From Hofstenia miamia (Eukaryota > Xenacoelomorpha > Acoela), in NCBI GenBank assembly GCA_004352715.1, contig SCFE01000086.1, forward strand, positions 922,790 to 986,789: a DNA stretch of 64,000 bases. Direction: 5' to 3'. How positions within the stretch are numbered: position 1 is the first letter of the stretch; each line of letters starts with the position of its first letter. Shown piece after piece: positions 21,910-33,636 of this stretch. The notes below the pieces were generated by a model. It worked only from the letters and a program-made list of their open reading frames with translations. It did not search any database and had not been told where the DNA came from. The position numbers were made by a program, and so were the translations under genes.

Positions 21910-22406
21910 AGACATGTTATTCCTTTACAACTCAAACATTTTTCTTCACAACTTCTCAAATTCTGACATTGAGAAAACGACTTGATCAAGCAGTTGCGTT
22001 TGTCACTAACATTTTCATCACAAATGGTATGAAATGGCGCACATGGACACTCGCTTGGCCTACTGTAACAAACTGGCTGTGAGCAATTAATGCTTGGGCA
22101 TGAATTGCAATCGAATTCATCCGTTGCATTCGGACAGTCACTTTCCCCATCGCAGAATCTGTAAGGTGCAAGGCATAGTGGTGAATGCGGAGAGCACATG
22201 GATTTTCCATTACTACACTGGAAATGATCAGTTTCATCTTCTCCAGATGAGCAATCATTGAATCCATCGTTGACCTCTTCAACTGAAATGCAAGTCATGT
22301 TTCGACATTGAAATTCAGTAAAGCATTTGTCGCAGTAGAATCCAAAATCATTAAAGCAAGCTAAAGTCGCTTCAGCATAAAAAACAATCACCACAGAAAG
22401 AATCAT
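21910..22406 (-). CDS. LDL-receptor class A repeat protein, first exon
   Basis: About 165 codons starting at the ATG at 22406. The first ~16 residues (MILSVVIVFYAEATLA) look like a signal peptide, followed by a Cys-rich extracellular region. Two LDLa modules are clear from their calcium-cage signatures: CISVEEVNDGFNDCSSGEDE (about residues 39-58) and FCDGESDCPNATDEFDC (about 84-100). LDLa modules bind calcium and protein ligands. Several N-glycosylation sequons (NMT, NAT, NCS, NVS) fit secretion. The frame ends on an unrelated stop, but just before it the strong donor CT|GTAAGTATG (GT at 21909-21908) is in place, so this is probably exon 1 of a longer receptor or secreted protein. Downstream exons were not found before 21.6 kb. 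Its final domain composition is unknown. Confidence 0.8.
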
Positions 22407-22758
22407 TGTTACGAATGAAATATGTTGCTAAATATTAAATTATTTTTTCAATTGCATTTGATTGGTTGAAAAGAGTTTCTTGCAAAAAAACTGCTTATTC
22501 TAATTGAAAAAAAGACCTACACCACAAAATCGATTATATGTAATTCCAAAATTTTGAGATTTGATGGCGTCATTAACAATGATGATGTCATCAATTTTCC
22601 TAACTTTCCAAGATAGCAGGGCTGACTGAAGGATAATAATACAAAATTTAGTTTCAATAAAAAATTTAAGTTCAGAGATAGCTAGGGTGAGAAAATCAAT
22701 GCTCAGGATCCCAAGATATCCATTTCCAATACTATCTTGCGGTGCATATTTCTTAAAA

Positions 22759-22789
<31 letters not shown>

Positions 22790-25082
22790 TTCAATGCTAT
22801 TGGATTGAAAATGACAATATGTGTATCAACTATCCTTACTTCCAAACTTTGTGCTGTTTTATCAAGAAATTATTGATTAAAAAAAATTTTTACTAAGTTT
22901 TTTGCAGAGTAATATATCAAGAGACATTTCTCTTTAAAACAAAAACCAAACTAAAAACCTCATATTTCACAAAGAAATTGCAGGTAACTTAATTCAAAAC
23001 TCTTGTTTTAAAAAACCTAGTTTGATCAAAAAATATTTTTTAAATGATTTTCTATTGTATTCTTGACATATAATCTCATTACGAATGTGAAATTTGAAGA
23101 ATGACTAATGACTATTTTAGAACCAAAACAAAATCTCATTCTATAGATTACAAAACCCCACTTGCGGCCAGTACGCTTTTGGCTCTTTTTAATTCGCAAC
23201 ATTGCCATGCGTGAGCCATTGCTAAGCATTTTTGCGGGTCGTGCAAAAAACTTTGCCAGTTCCACATTAGTCATCTTTTAACTAGATGCTCTTCAATGTC
23301 GCAAGCAATTTTTTTGCCATATAGACATATATTATCACATAGAATTTGATTTCAAATAGAATTGGGAAAAAATTTGCTAACGAATAATGTGTTGCACGTT
23401 GGTCACAAGAAAGATACAAAAATTCGTGTCAAAATCTCTTGAATTGTTTATAAACAAACAAAAACTTCTCACAAAACAATCTTAAAAAGAAAATTGAAGC
23501 AAAACCGTTTAATAACTTTAAAATTAGTTTACGGAACAAGTTCCTACAAGTAGGCCCTTGACTAGGATTTGCGAGTTAGGGGTGCATGACCTAACAACGT
23601 TAAAAATTTAATCATTTTTACTCAAATGAAATAATTTTTCACTTTTTTTATAGTCTTTTAATATAATGGGATTCGTATTTATATGTTTTAACTAAATTTA
23701 TATTTGAACTAGTACGTGTACTTTAGACTTTAGAGGATACTGAGGAGGGGAGCAAATGACCCAACGGGGAGAGCCATGCCCTCTGGTTTATCTTTTGCCA
23801 AGGGCCTGTCAGCCAGATATAAAAGAAGAACCAAATTTCAATAAATTTTGAGAATCATTTAAAATTTCACTAAAGAAAAGATCAATTATTTTTCAAATCA
23901 AATGATAAAAAAGTCAATAAAATATAACAAAGCTAATAGGAAACTACCAACTTATATACTTAAAGAAAGAAAACTTTTGAAATCAAGGTATTTATAAAGT
24001 TTTTTCACAACCAAGTTAATTTCGATACTTCATATTTTTTGTTTCTTTATAAGAGTTAATCACATTATGAGTAAAAACAAAGAGTTAATATATAATAACA
24101 ACATTAAAAACGGTTAACAAGCTCTTTGTTTTTTACCAACCGACGCTTAACAAACATATGCCCAAATCAAAAAGTAAAACTAATGTTAAGCAAAATTCCA
24201 ATTAATAAATTTCCTTGAGTGCTCCCTTGTGTGCAGCTTTTTCGATTAACCTATTATTTTTGGCAAAATAAATAGATTATGTTTAAGTTAGCGTTTGAAA
24301 ATTATGTTTTTGCCGTCTTTATGCTTTTACGTAAATTGTTCTAAACCTAGCTGTTTTGTAAACATAGGATTTTGCCCAACATAAAGATATATTGAGAACT
24401 GATGTAATGTGTGAATTAAATTTCAAAGTTCAATCTAGGAGTTCCGATGGGTGTGTTAGTGTACATAATAAGTGTAAAAATTGACAAACTAGTAACTTTA
24501 ATAAAACATTTAAGAGAAAGCAACTGATACTTTTGGAAATAGTACTCGGTTGTTGCCTATCAAATTATAAAATATGTTATAGAAGTTCATGGTTGTATTT
24601 AATAGCTCAATATTATTGATTTTAATCTATTATGCAGTAAACATGCATATGAAAATATACTTATTTGCAAAAGAATGTGCTTTGAATAAAAGGCTTTAAT
24701 TAACGGATATATGAATTCCTATATTTATTTCCAAATTTTTTGCACATTGAATTCACCAAAATCCAGGTAAAAAACTCTTGCATATGAGTTGGTAAGAGAT
24801 ATGCCGCAGTAGCTTCAACAATGTGTAGAAACTTTACTAAATTTGAAAAATTCCTGTTTAGTTTCAGTGTCCCAAAACTAGTTATGTTTGATTGCTTAAC
24901 ACACACCTAATCATTTTATAAATATTCGTGTGAAACCACAAAAACTGCCAAAGTTATCAGTGAATGATTCAATTATAGTAAATGATATTTTACTAAGTGT
25001 CTAGAAGTTTTCTTAGGTAAAATGTAAATCCACCATAAAATCAAAGTACTGTTTTCTATTCGATATTTAGTTTAGTTTTTTA
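22407..25082. other. AT-rich intergenic DNA
   Basis: Contains a (TA)n run at 22763-22787. A higher-GC patch around 23150-23270 holds an 82-codon minus-strand frame with a basic centre and, at its end, TGGCAAAG...GCACGACCCGC, which resembles a hAT-like terminus. Neither a gene nor a complete element can be supported. A GC-richer segment at 23735-23820 has no recognised content. Confidence 0.5.
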
Positions 25083-25090
25083 CTTATTAC

Positions 25091-25631
25091 CAGAGTGGCA
25101 AACGGGTCACATATTTTCACAAATGACCCGTCCCGACACAAAGTATGTTGACCCAAGACCCGGCGTCAGCTTTTGACCCGAGTTGTATTTGAAAATGTTT
25201 GTCAAGACTAACATGAAACAATGTCATTAACATTAATTTAAGATTAGGTTTTATATATCATAGTACATTGATTACTGAATGGAAATGCATGGCTATTTTT
25301 CCACGAATATTTCACGGAAATCCTTCAAACANCCCGACACAAAGTATGTTGACCCAAGACCCGGCGTCAGCTTTTGACCCGAGTTGTATTTGAAAATGTT
25401 TGTCAAGACTAACATGAAACAATGTCATTAACATTAATTTAAGATTAGGTTTTATATATCATAGTACATTGATTACTGAATGGAAATGCATGGCTATTTT
25501 TCCACGAATATTTCACGGAAATCCTTCAAACAATACATTTATCTGATTCGGAAAGTGTGACCCACAACGCGACCCAACAATTCATCGAGCCAATGCACGG
25601 GTCAGATTGGGTCGAACCTTTTGCCACCCTG
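25091..25631. mobile_element. hAT-type MITE, GGGTC word family
   Basis: Terminal inverted repeats CAGAGTGGCAAACGGGTC (25091) and, on the minus strand from 25631, CAGGGTGGCAAAAGGTTCG. Flanking 8-bp target-site duplication CTTATTAC (25083-25090) versus TTTATTAC (25632-25639), one mismatch. The interior carries repeated TGACCC/GGGTCA words at both ends. A 200-bp duplication around a lone N (25132-25331 equals 25333-25532) is probably an assembly artefact, making the real element about 340 bp. No coding capacity. Confidence 0.9.
25132..25532. repeat. 200-bp identical duplication around N at 25332
   Basis: Both halves begin CCCGACACAAAGTATG and look identical over 200 bp on either side of one N. 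Interpreted as an unmerged contig overlap inside the MITE. Confidence 0.85.
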
Positions 25632-25639
25632 TTTATTAC

Positions 25640-26145
25640 AATAAAAAACTAACTTCTTCTAAACCCATGCATATAGCCGATATCCCAAAATATTTAGGCA
25701 TTTATGTTGTCATACTTTTCACATTTTTCATTTTAAGGTAGAATAAATGTCAGACATAGGAAGAATGACTTGATATTAATATAGCAATTTCATCAGGAAA
25801 ATTGTAAAAACATGGATTTGCCATTTTTTATTTTTAAGTAATCACTACTTAGACTTCATGACTTTTCTTCACTTATTTTATTAAAGTGTTAATTAATTAA
25901 TTGCTTTGTAATTTTCTCATTAACTAGACGTCCTTACTACTTTACTTAATGAAGTATCAAATTTATGTCCAATAATAACTTAGGTGGTTGACATTTAAGG
26001 AACTTTGATATTATTGGTAAATTTATCATTAATTAATAAAAGTTCTAAAGTTTGAAAGGAAATGTTTTGATATTCTACAATGATGTTTACATGTATGAAA
26101 TATATAATGTAAGCATTGATTCAGGTAAGCAGATTATAAATTATG
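25640..26145. other. AT-rich intergenic DNA
   Basis: Nothing recognised. Confidence 0.6.
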
Positions 26146-26153
26146 CTAGTATT

Positions 26154-26484
26154 CAGTGTTGTCAATGGAATGTTTTCCCATGGAAATCTCATGAGAAATG
26201 TTCCAGGGGAAGAGTTGGAATGGGACAGCACACATTTTTGTTTCCCATTGTAGTTGATACATGATTTTGTCATATTTAGATTATACTTTTGAGTGTTAAT
26301 AAAAATTAATAAAGTCAATTCATTTTGTCATTTTGCGTGTCTGGTATATGTAGACCTTAATGAATTTGATTTGACCTGTATTCCATATTGATACTATAAT
26401 GGGAATCCCACGAGATGCGATGGGACAGGCATAAATTGCCATGATATGGGGTGGGACAGCAAATATGTCACATGGACAAGTCTG
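26154..26484. mobile_element. hAT-type MITE with exact 8-bp target-site duplication
   Basis: Left terminus CAGTGTTGTCAATGGAATG and right terminus, on the minus strand, CAGACTTGTCCATGTGACA. Exact 8-bp direct duplication CTAGTATT at 26146-26153 and 26485-26492. Both subterminal regions are rich in ATGGGA/GGGAAT/TCCCA words (for example GATGCGATGGGACAGG and TTGGAATGGGACAGC). 331 bp, non-coding; short frames inside it are incidental. Confidence 0.93.
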
Positions 26485-26492
26485 CTAGTATT

Positions 26493-28029
26493 ATAAGTAA
26501 GGCAATCGGAAAAGATTTTAGCCTTCAATTCTATAAATATTTTCATTGTGAAATACAATGTCGAATTCACGCTATAATTAATGATGTTAGTAATACGTAT
26601 TGTCTAGAATGTTCTAAATGTTAAAGATTGATACGTGCAATAGGTATGCTCATATTGCTTTTTCAAATCAGGGTTCCTGCAAGGTGTTCTCAAACGTGTG
26701 AGGGATCTCCAAACATTTTTCTCGTAAAACACAAGATCTTTCTAAACAATTATTGGTAAATTTATTACTTTGTAATATATATAAAATATTTAAAAAGTGA
26801 GGATTTGTGTTGGTATTTAATTAAAATATATTACTTGCTTTGAATACAACAATATTATCATTAATAATACCTCATAAATGTTTTTGCAAAATCAATAATT
26901 GTCAGCAATAATCTGAATGCATTAACAGATTAATAGGCAGCTTTAAAGTGATATTTTGGACATCATTTTTAATTGTTAATGTATGATTCAGTAAATTTCA
27001 ATTGTAATATAAATATGATGGACCTATTTGCCAATTTCACAAGTGGTGTTTGTTTGGAATTGCCTTTAGGTAAAATTTATTCTATTAAAACAACTTCAAA
27101 TGGCTGTTTTGAGTTATTGAAGATTTTCATTATCTAAGAAGCTCTGTTTTCGGAGTGCATAGGAAATGAACAAGATTAAGGCTTCAATTCAGTTCTAGTT
27201 GCTGAACAGCTAAATTATAAGAAATATGTGCAAAATATAATTTTGTTATATTAAAAACAGTTTTAAATATTTTAAACAATGCCTAAACTCTGACAAATAA
27301 TAAGTGTAATTCACAATATAATTAACATTTGTCTGCTATAGGTCAATAAGTAAATGTGGAATTGGCATTACAGTACAAAATTACTTATACAAAATTTCGT
27401 TACAAATATAATTTTATATCCTAAAAGATTTAGATAATAATTTATGGTAGCTAGAAAGTAAGTATCTCCATAATTTGCTATTTGTGTTTTATATAATTTG
27501 GGCTTTCAAACCGCAGAATCTAAATCTGAGGTCAAATCTTTTGTACCTATACCCTAACATAACCTCTTCTAAAAATCATCTTTTACGAATTCAGCAACGC
27601 AGAAAATGGTCTCAAACATGCCACCTGAAAACCGAGAAGTGTTCATATTTTCACGTTTTATACTTTACGAATTCTTGTTAATCTAAGCGACTGTATTAAA
27701 TATAGAAATCAGCAAACTTTTATCCAAAACATTAAAAATTCAATGGTTTCTTCATTAAATTTTTAAAGTTGTTATTTTTCATTGTGTAAAAATTTCTGCC
27801 TTCAAGTTGATAAAACTGTATTATTTCTAATTTCATCGTCCTGAAATTTGGCTCATTAGATGCTTCTCTTATATTTTTGCTTTTCAGTTTTTTACAATTC
27901 CTCTGAAAATTTTAGAAAATAAGCTTTTGCATAATTCATTATATCTTAAAAATTGTTTATGCTTTTAAAAATGTTAATTTTTTTATTAATTCATGATGGA
28001 TTAAAAATCAAAACCTAGAATTATTAGCA
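26493..28029. other. AT-rich intergenic DNA
   Basis: No gene or repeat recognised. The frame at 27475-27681 has no support. Confidence 0.6.
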
Positions 28030-28031
28030 TA

Positions 28032-30437
28032 GGGTAGAGCGGGGTAAATAGGTCACGGGGTAAAGCGGTCATTGTGTAGTAGTTGAACTAAATTGAATAG
28101 AGTTGACTTCTACTTAGTTGAATGTGCAAAATGATTCTACCACGCGATGGTTGATTCATTTGCTCACTGTAGATGAATATAACGCATTTTAATCTTGAGT
28201 CTTGACAACTGTACGTCCGTTTATTGTTTGTATAAGCACAGTAAATTTATTTGTGAGTGTTTTGCGATTGTATTTTTACCCATCCATCCAACAGCTTCAA
28301 GGTAAGTTTTTTACACTATTATATAAATTTTCGAGCCTGTATTAATAAAATAATACAATTTTTTGTCTATCACAACCCAGTTTATTAATATTTAGATAAT
28401 TCAACCGCACTTTATAGGTGGGGTAAATAGGTTATATAATATACAATAGGCATTTCTGTGGCAGTGTATTAAATTTCATTGGCCTTTAAAGTGCGTTTTA
28501 ATATTTAGATGCCACGTACATATAGACGAAAAACGACCCAACAGAGTTACAGTCCAGAATTGCTGCGTGAAGCTGTTCTAGCGGTTCAGAATGACGAAAT
28601 TCGCTTAGCAGATGCGGTTAGAACATACAAAATTCCTTGTACTACACTTATACGACACATGGAAAAGCCAACTTGTGACAGAGGCCGGGCTACAATTTTG
28701 AGCCCAACACAAGAAAAGACATTCAAAGACCGAATTTTGTTTCTTGCTCAGCAGGGTTTCCCGTTAACAGTCACAGAAGTGCGCCATAAAGCCTTCGTTT
28801 TTGCCAGAGCTCTCTATCGAAGAAAACAACTGACGCACCTCCCTAACAAGTGGAAAGACGAACAATTGGCCGGGAAAGAGTGGTGGTGGTCCTTCAAAAA
28901 TCGCCATTCTGATATTTCATTACGCGTAGCGGAAAATATTTCGACATCAAGAGCCGAAGCCTTTAACAAAAAACGTGTTCAATGTTTTTTTGACAATGTT
29001 AATCCAATTTTTACGAGTCACAAGTTCAACGAGCACCCCGAACTAGTGTACAACTGCGACGAAACAGGTTTATCAACAGTCCCAAACGCGGGAAAGCTGT
29101 ATGTGGCCGAAAAGGGGTCTAGAGCAGTGTCCAAAATTCAATCTTCGGAAAGAGGAACATTGACCACTTTAGTGGCTTGCGTAAATGCTATAGGGGGTAC
29201 TCTACCCCCATTTCTCATTTTTAAGGGGGGCAATACCCCGGCTACAGAGAATTACCCACCAAATACGCATATAACATCCTCAAAGTCGGGATACGTTGAT
29301 TGCGAAATTTTTTTGTCGTTTATTAAGCATTTTGATAAGTACAGAAATCGTGTTCCAGGAATGTCAGTGGCGCTTTTTCTTGATGGACATGTTTCCCATG
29401 TATCAACGGAAGTAATTGAATACTGTATGAACGCAAATATTGAGTTATTTTGCATTCCACCACACACTTCTCACAGGTTGCGACCACTTGATACCCATTT
29501 TAACAAGCCCCTAAAAAACTGCTGGTCTGTGAAAGTGGATGCCTTCCTTAAGCAACAAAATCGCTTGGTCTTGAATAAATTTTTGTTCCATGAGGTATTC
29601 AATCCGGTGTGGACTGAAATGCAATCTAAACGATCACTGATTGTAAAAGCCTTTGAGCATTGTGGAATTTTTCTGTTGAAAAATACTTGCACTGATGAGG
29701 AATTCAGCCTTTTTCAAAACTTTGAAGGTCAAACCAGCATCGAAGTAAGAAATGACCCTAATGAACTGTGCCCCTCTGAGGCTGTTTGTGCAAAAGTAAT
29801 TATGCCGAGCCCCAAGAAGGATAAAAACCCTCGGCATGATGCACCCCACACAGCGCTTCTGACTACTTCGGATTTTTTAGAGAAGAAAAAAGCTTCAAGC
29901 AGTAAAATGAAGTCAAAAGTACCTACGACGCAAAGACCAAAGGCCAAATCTCCAAAGAACAAGAAGATAAACTCGACAAGTTCAGAAATTTCATTTTCAG
30001 CTCCCTGTGCAATTTGCTTTCAATCTCTTGATGCTACTCCCGGTATGGAATGTTTCAAATGCCCCAACTGTCTCCAATGGGTTTGTGAGAATTGTTTTGC
30101 AATTGAACAGTGTGCCAACTGCAATTAAACTCAAATTAAGAACTGATTTTCAAGATTCAGTTTTGTTAATTTCTTATATTTGAGTAATTCAATTCATTTG
30201 ACCCAATATTCATTTTTGTCCGTTTTACCCCATATTTGACCGCTTTACCCCATAGTAGTTGACACTAGATGCGGATATTTTTTTTCTATCTACGGAATTA
30301 AATTGAGTATATTTTAACAATTTATTCTAGTATTCATATTGACATAACTATATAAGAAATATAGACTTTCATTTGCTGCTGGATCACAAAATGCATAAGA
30401 TTCGCATTTAATGTATCCGATTTACCCCGCTCTACCC
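28032..30437 (+). mobile_element. Full-length pogo/Tigger DNA transposon
   Basis: A 2406-bp element bounded by perfect terminal inverted repeats GGGTAGAGCGGGGTAAA (from 28032, and on the minus strand from 30437), each flanked outside by TA, the pogo target. Related GGGGTAAA/TTTACCCC words recur inside both ends (for example 28057, 28419, about 30225 and 30243), giving several potential transposase sites. It holds a single uninterrupted transposase gene. Near identity with the 6.6-8.5 kb copy indicates recent activity. Confidence 0.95.
28509..30128 (+). CDS. Pogo/Tigger-type DDD transposase with C-terminal zinc finger
   Basis: 539 aa, apparently intact, probably nuclear, catalysing excision and integration of the surrounding element. 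Order: psq-type HTH (about residues 15-52, SPELLREAVLAVQND ... TTLIRHM); CENP-B-type HTH (about 65-133, ending GKEWWWSFKNRH); DDE domain (about 175-370) with the catalytic triad D184 in YNCDETGL, D292 in LFLDGHVSH and D328 in RLRPLDTHF, so 35 residues separate the last two. A Lys/Ser-rich linker (about 455-490) precedes residues 500-539, which hold nine Cys in a CAIC...CFKC-CLQW-C..C...C..C pattern, a PHD/RING-like zinc finger absent from many pogo proteins. Start chosen at MPRTYRRKTT, preceded by an intron-free leader inside the element. Confidence 0.95.
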   Translation: MPRTYRRKTTQQSYSPELLREAVLAVQNDEIRLADAVRTYKIPCTTLIRHMEKPTCDRGRATILSPTQEKTFKDRILFLAQQGFPLTVTEVRHKAFVFARALYRRKQLTHLPNKWKDEQLAGKEWWWSFKNRHSDISLRVAENISTSRAEAFNKKRVQCFFDNVNPIFTSHKFNEHPELVYNCDETGLSTVPNAGKLYVAEKGSRAVSKIQSSERGTLTTLVACVNAIGGTLPPFLIFKGGNTPATENYPPNTHITSSKSGYVDCEIFLSFIKHFDKYRNRVPGMSVALFLDGHVSHVSTEVIEYCMNANIELFCIPPHTSHRLRPLDTHFNKPLKNCWSVKVDAFLKQQNRLVLNKFLFHEVFNPVWTEMQSKRSLIVKAFEHCGIFLLKNTCTDEEFSLFQNFEGQTSIEVRNDPNELCPSEAVCAKVIMPSPKKDKNPRHDAPHTALLTTSDFLEKKKASSSKMKSKVPTTQRPKAKSPKNKKINSTSSEISFSAPCAICFQSLDATPGMECFKCPNCLQWVCENCFAIEQCANCN

Positions 30438-30439
30438 TA

Positions 30440-31503
30440 TTTTATGTCATTAAACATATATAGTACCTTATATTGTGAATGATATTATGGTTTATACACA
30501 AATTTGCAAGTGTCGGTTATTTTTAATGAATAAACTCCCAAGTGATTGGCATGCTAAATTTTGCATTTTTCATTCAAATATTATCAACAGAGTTGGGTGT
30601 AGCACACTATAAATGTAAAGCGTCATTAATATAGTGCAATTTCTTTTTAATGAGTAACATATGCCATTATAAAATGATAAAATAGTGAACAGAAATATAG
30701 AAATATATAATTTAGTATATTTAATACATACACACTTTGTTTCAATAAAGTTTTACATTCGGAAAAATTAGAATTAAATGGAATAAGTAAAGAAGCATGT
30801 AATATAAATTTGTATTAAGTATAACAATATATTACAGTACTTTTGCGTTATTGACTAATTCATTTATTAATATTTCAATTTCAATAGCTGCATCACTCCC
30901 ACTAAAGGGCATTTCAAATCAACACGTGTCCGCGACTTCTCAACAAAGAATGTTGTAGCGCGTGATGAGTGGAGGATTCGATCAACCACCCTATAGCGCC
31001 CTGCATCACGTGCTCACCGTGTTGTTGTGAATAGTGTCTGAATCTTCACATTAAAAAGTCAAACCTACTTTTACTAAAAGGGCCAAAAATGCAAACACAG
31101 CTAAATTAGAAACAACAAAATACTTTATTAGAAATAGTGATTTTTTATAAAATAATAATACAATAAAATATTTTAAATATTTTCACAATTCGAATTTGCC
31201 CTACTAATCCGCATGTCCGAAAGTCTTTTTGCACTATCAAAAAGTCGTCTTTAAATGTATAAATCGAGATTGTTCTAATGTTTGTAAACTGCATTTTGAT
31301 ACGTATAAAGTGATATAATATTTGACTAAAAATCGACAGTTACTTATTTCTCACATTATGCTTCATTTTGAGTAGTGTACTGATTTACTGATTTAAATGC
31401 AAAAGAAATTTTTGCAGTAGAAAATTTAAAATATATGGGAGTAATTGTATAATACATCTATATCCTCAATTGGCCCTAAAATATTTAAAATAATTTTATA
31501 AAA
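30440..31503. other. Intergenic DNA with a small GC-rich island
   Basis: About 30890-31060 is markedly GC-richer and contains two imperfectly inverted GCATCAC/GTGATG words, but no frame, tRNA or element end could be established. The rest is AT-rich. Confidence 0.5.
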
Positions 31504-31752
31504 TTGCCTAGAGTACATGTTCCATTCTCTGTAACGATTGGTAAAGGGAATATATCTTATGTTGCATACATTAAATCTTTCCTACTTCATACTTTGCCTG
31601 CGTTTGCTACGAATAAAATACCATTTAAAAATCCCTTATATCATGCATTACTGAAACTGCAGCAAAATGAACAGGTGGAGAAATTAGCGAGAAAATTGTT
31701 AAAAGATCAGCGTTTGAAAGTCAGTGGAGGCACAATTAGTTTTCTAAGATAA
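31504..31752 (+). CDS. 82-codon frame ending in the duplicated 158-bp block, unknown
   Basis: I do not recognise the product. The frame reads through ordinary amino-acid composition (NKIPFKNPLYHALLKLQQNE, then KLARKLLKDQRLK) to a stop at 31752. The last 33 codons and about 60 bp beyond the stop are shared with 3010-3167. It could be the terminal exon of a host gene or element whose other exons lie elsewhere. The frame opens with TTG rather than ATG (31504), so it may be an internal or 3' exon. No neighbours support a role. Confidence 0.35.
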   Translation: MPRVHVPFSVTIGKGNISYVAYIKSFLLHTLPAFATNKIPFKNPLYHALLKLQQNEQVEKLARKLLKDQRLKVSGGTISFLR

Positions 31753-31810
31753 TGCTAAGGAATATATGGTTTTAAAAAAACAGAAGGCATTCTGTAAGTA
31801 ACAAGCAATT
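31653..31810 (+). repeat. 158-bp block duplicated at 3010-3167
   Basis: Partner of the copy at 3.0 kb, same orientation, one visible substitution in 158 bp. Confidence 0.85.
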
Positions 31811-32111
31811 TACTAAGTCTGAACAATTTCAAAAATTATATTTTATTTTTATGCTGATCATTTGAAAAGGCAGTACTAGTAGATCGAGCTACTAGTAGAT
31901 CAAGCTGGCTTGGGATTTTTTTGATTACTACTACATTTAAAAACAATTAAATTTGTATCATTACATGTAATCAAAAAATATTTTTTGAAAGTCTTTCAAA
32001 AACTAATCAAACATATTACTATATATTATTCGTTTATATGTACACATAAAAAATGCTCTTATTGTAGTTGTCGTAATTTTTCTATTTCATTCAATGTACT
32101 ATTTCCAAAGA

Positions 32112-32352
32112 CAGGGAACGAGCCGACATTTTAAAGTTAGAGCTTGTCAATGAGGCTCGCTTAAGTTCGATATATTTATTAAAAATTTTGTACTCTCAGA
32201 ACTTTTTGCATAGATCTTATTTAATAAACGTTTTAAAATGAGATTATAAGGAAAGCATATTGAATGGCAAAATAAGAAAAATTTGAATAATCAGAACTTT
32301 AGATTTGCATATAAATTGTAGTGCTCAAGCTCAGCTCGGCTCCGCTCCACTG
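32112..32352. mobile_element. Candidate hAT-type MITE, GAGCC/GGCTC word family
   Basis: Left end CAGGGAACGAGCCGACA and, on the minus strand from 32352, CAGTGGAGCGGAGCCGAG share CAG-GGA-CG-AGCCGA with small indels. GAGCTTG/GGCTCG words cluster at both ends. No convincing 8-bp target-site duplication, so an old or mis-bounded copy. Confidence 0.4.
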
Positions 32353-32399
32353 CTTAGAAGCTTGGCTCGTCAAATTAAATGACTAAACATTTGATTTTC

Positions 32400-33630
32400 T
32401 CTTATAAAATCAAAAGACGTCATTTATAGTTGGAGAATTTAAGAAATTTATGCACTTTTTTTCAAAAGTCACATTTTATTACCGTATGATATGCGCCTTT
32501 TAAAATGCGTAAGATTTGCCACAAGTGGCGTTCCACAAAAAGCCTAGTTTTGCAAATTTGTAATATAAAAATTTTCAACTTTTTTACATTGATGGCCTGT
32601 AGGCAATTAGCGCCTGAACCAAAAGTCAAGTATTATAACTATAACCTGCGCAAAACTTTGTAAAAATAAACCTGCCACTGCTATTCAACGTCAGAGACGA
32701 AAATTTGCTTTCATCTGAAAAGCCCCAAAAATTTATCTCACTATTGTGCAGTAGGTTTTGATATTAGATCTTTAAATAAAAAATGACATCTTTTTTCTTT
32801 GTTTTCAGAATGCAATTGTAAAATTTCATCATTTTGCCTATAAAGAGCGTTGGGATTTTTCAACTAGCCTAATCTTTTGTGCTTTAGTTTTCAACATGAA
32901 TATATTTCATTTATCATAGAAATATACATTTCATATTCAAAACAGAAATGTTGATATAAAAAAATATACAATTGTTCGAAAATTATACCTTTGTCAAGAA
33001 ACATGTATGCAAGCAGTGAACAATCGTCTCTAAAAATAGCAAGATTGATTATTTTTGTTTACCAATATTTTAAGCATTCGCTTAAATTCGCATTAAGATT
33101 GCTGGACATTGTGTTGTAGAGCATTCTACGCTTCTGTTATATATTGAATACTGCTAATTACATTCATGTGATATTATTGCGGTAAATTGAATTTATTTGT
33201 AGAACTAACTACACGGATTGGTTGCATTAACAAACAGAATTAAAGACCTTTGACACTTAAGTTAAGTACTTTTTGTTGTTTATTGAAATAAATTTACCTG
33301 ATTTTTTATTAAATGTAAACACATTCGAACTAAAGTTGAAATGTGCTTACCTTAGATATTACCTTAAGTTTCATAGTTTCATTAGCAATCATTATTATTA
33401 TTTTTATGGTTATCAAATTTTTAGTTTAAATTTTAATGCTTACCGCTAAACATTTTGACTATAAGTTAAGGCTAATTCAAGTTTATATATTGTTTACTAC
33501 ATTTGTGCAAATATATGCTGAATTGACTTGTTTTTTCTATATATTTATATTAAATTCTGATAAATGTATAATTCAGTTTTATAGTTTTACAACATAGATA
33601 TTCTTTACTTAGCAAATAAATATACTAAAA
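32400..33630. other. AT-rich intergenic DNA
   Basis: Nothing recognised. Confidence 0.6.
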
Positions 33631-33636
33631 TAATTA

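Noticed and set aside
30890-31070. GC-rich island as a tRNA, small RNA or CpG-island promoter
   Set aside because: No cloverleaf, box A/B or adjacent exon could be recognised.
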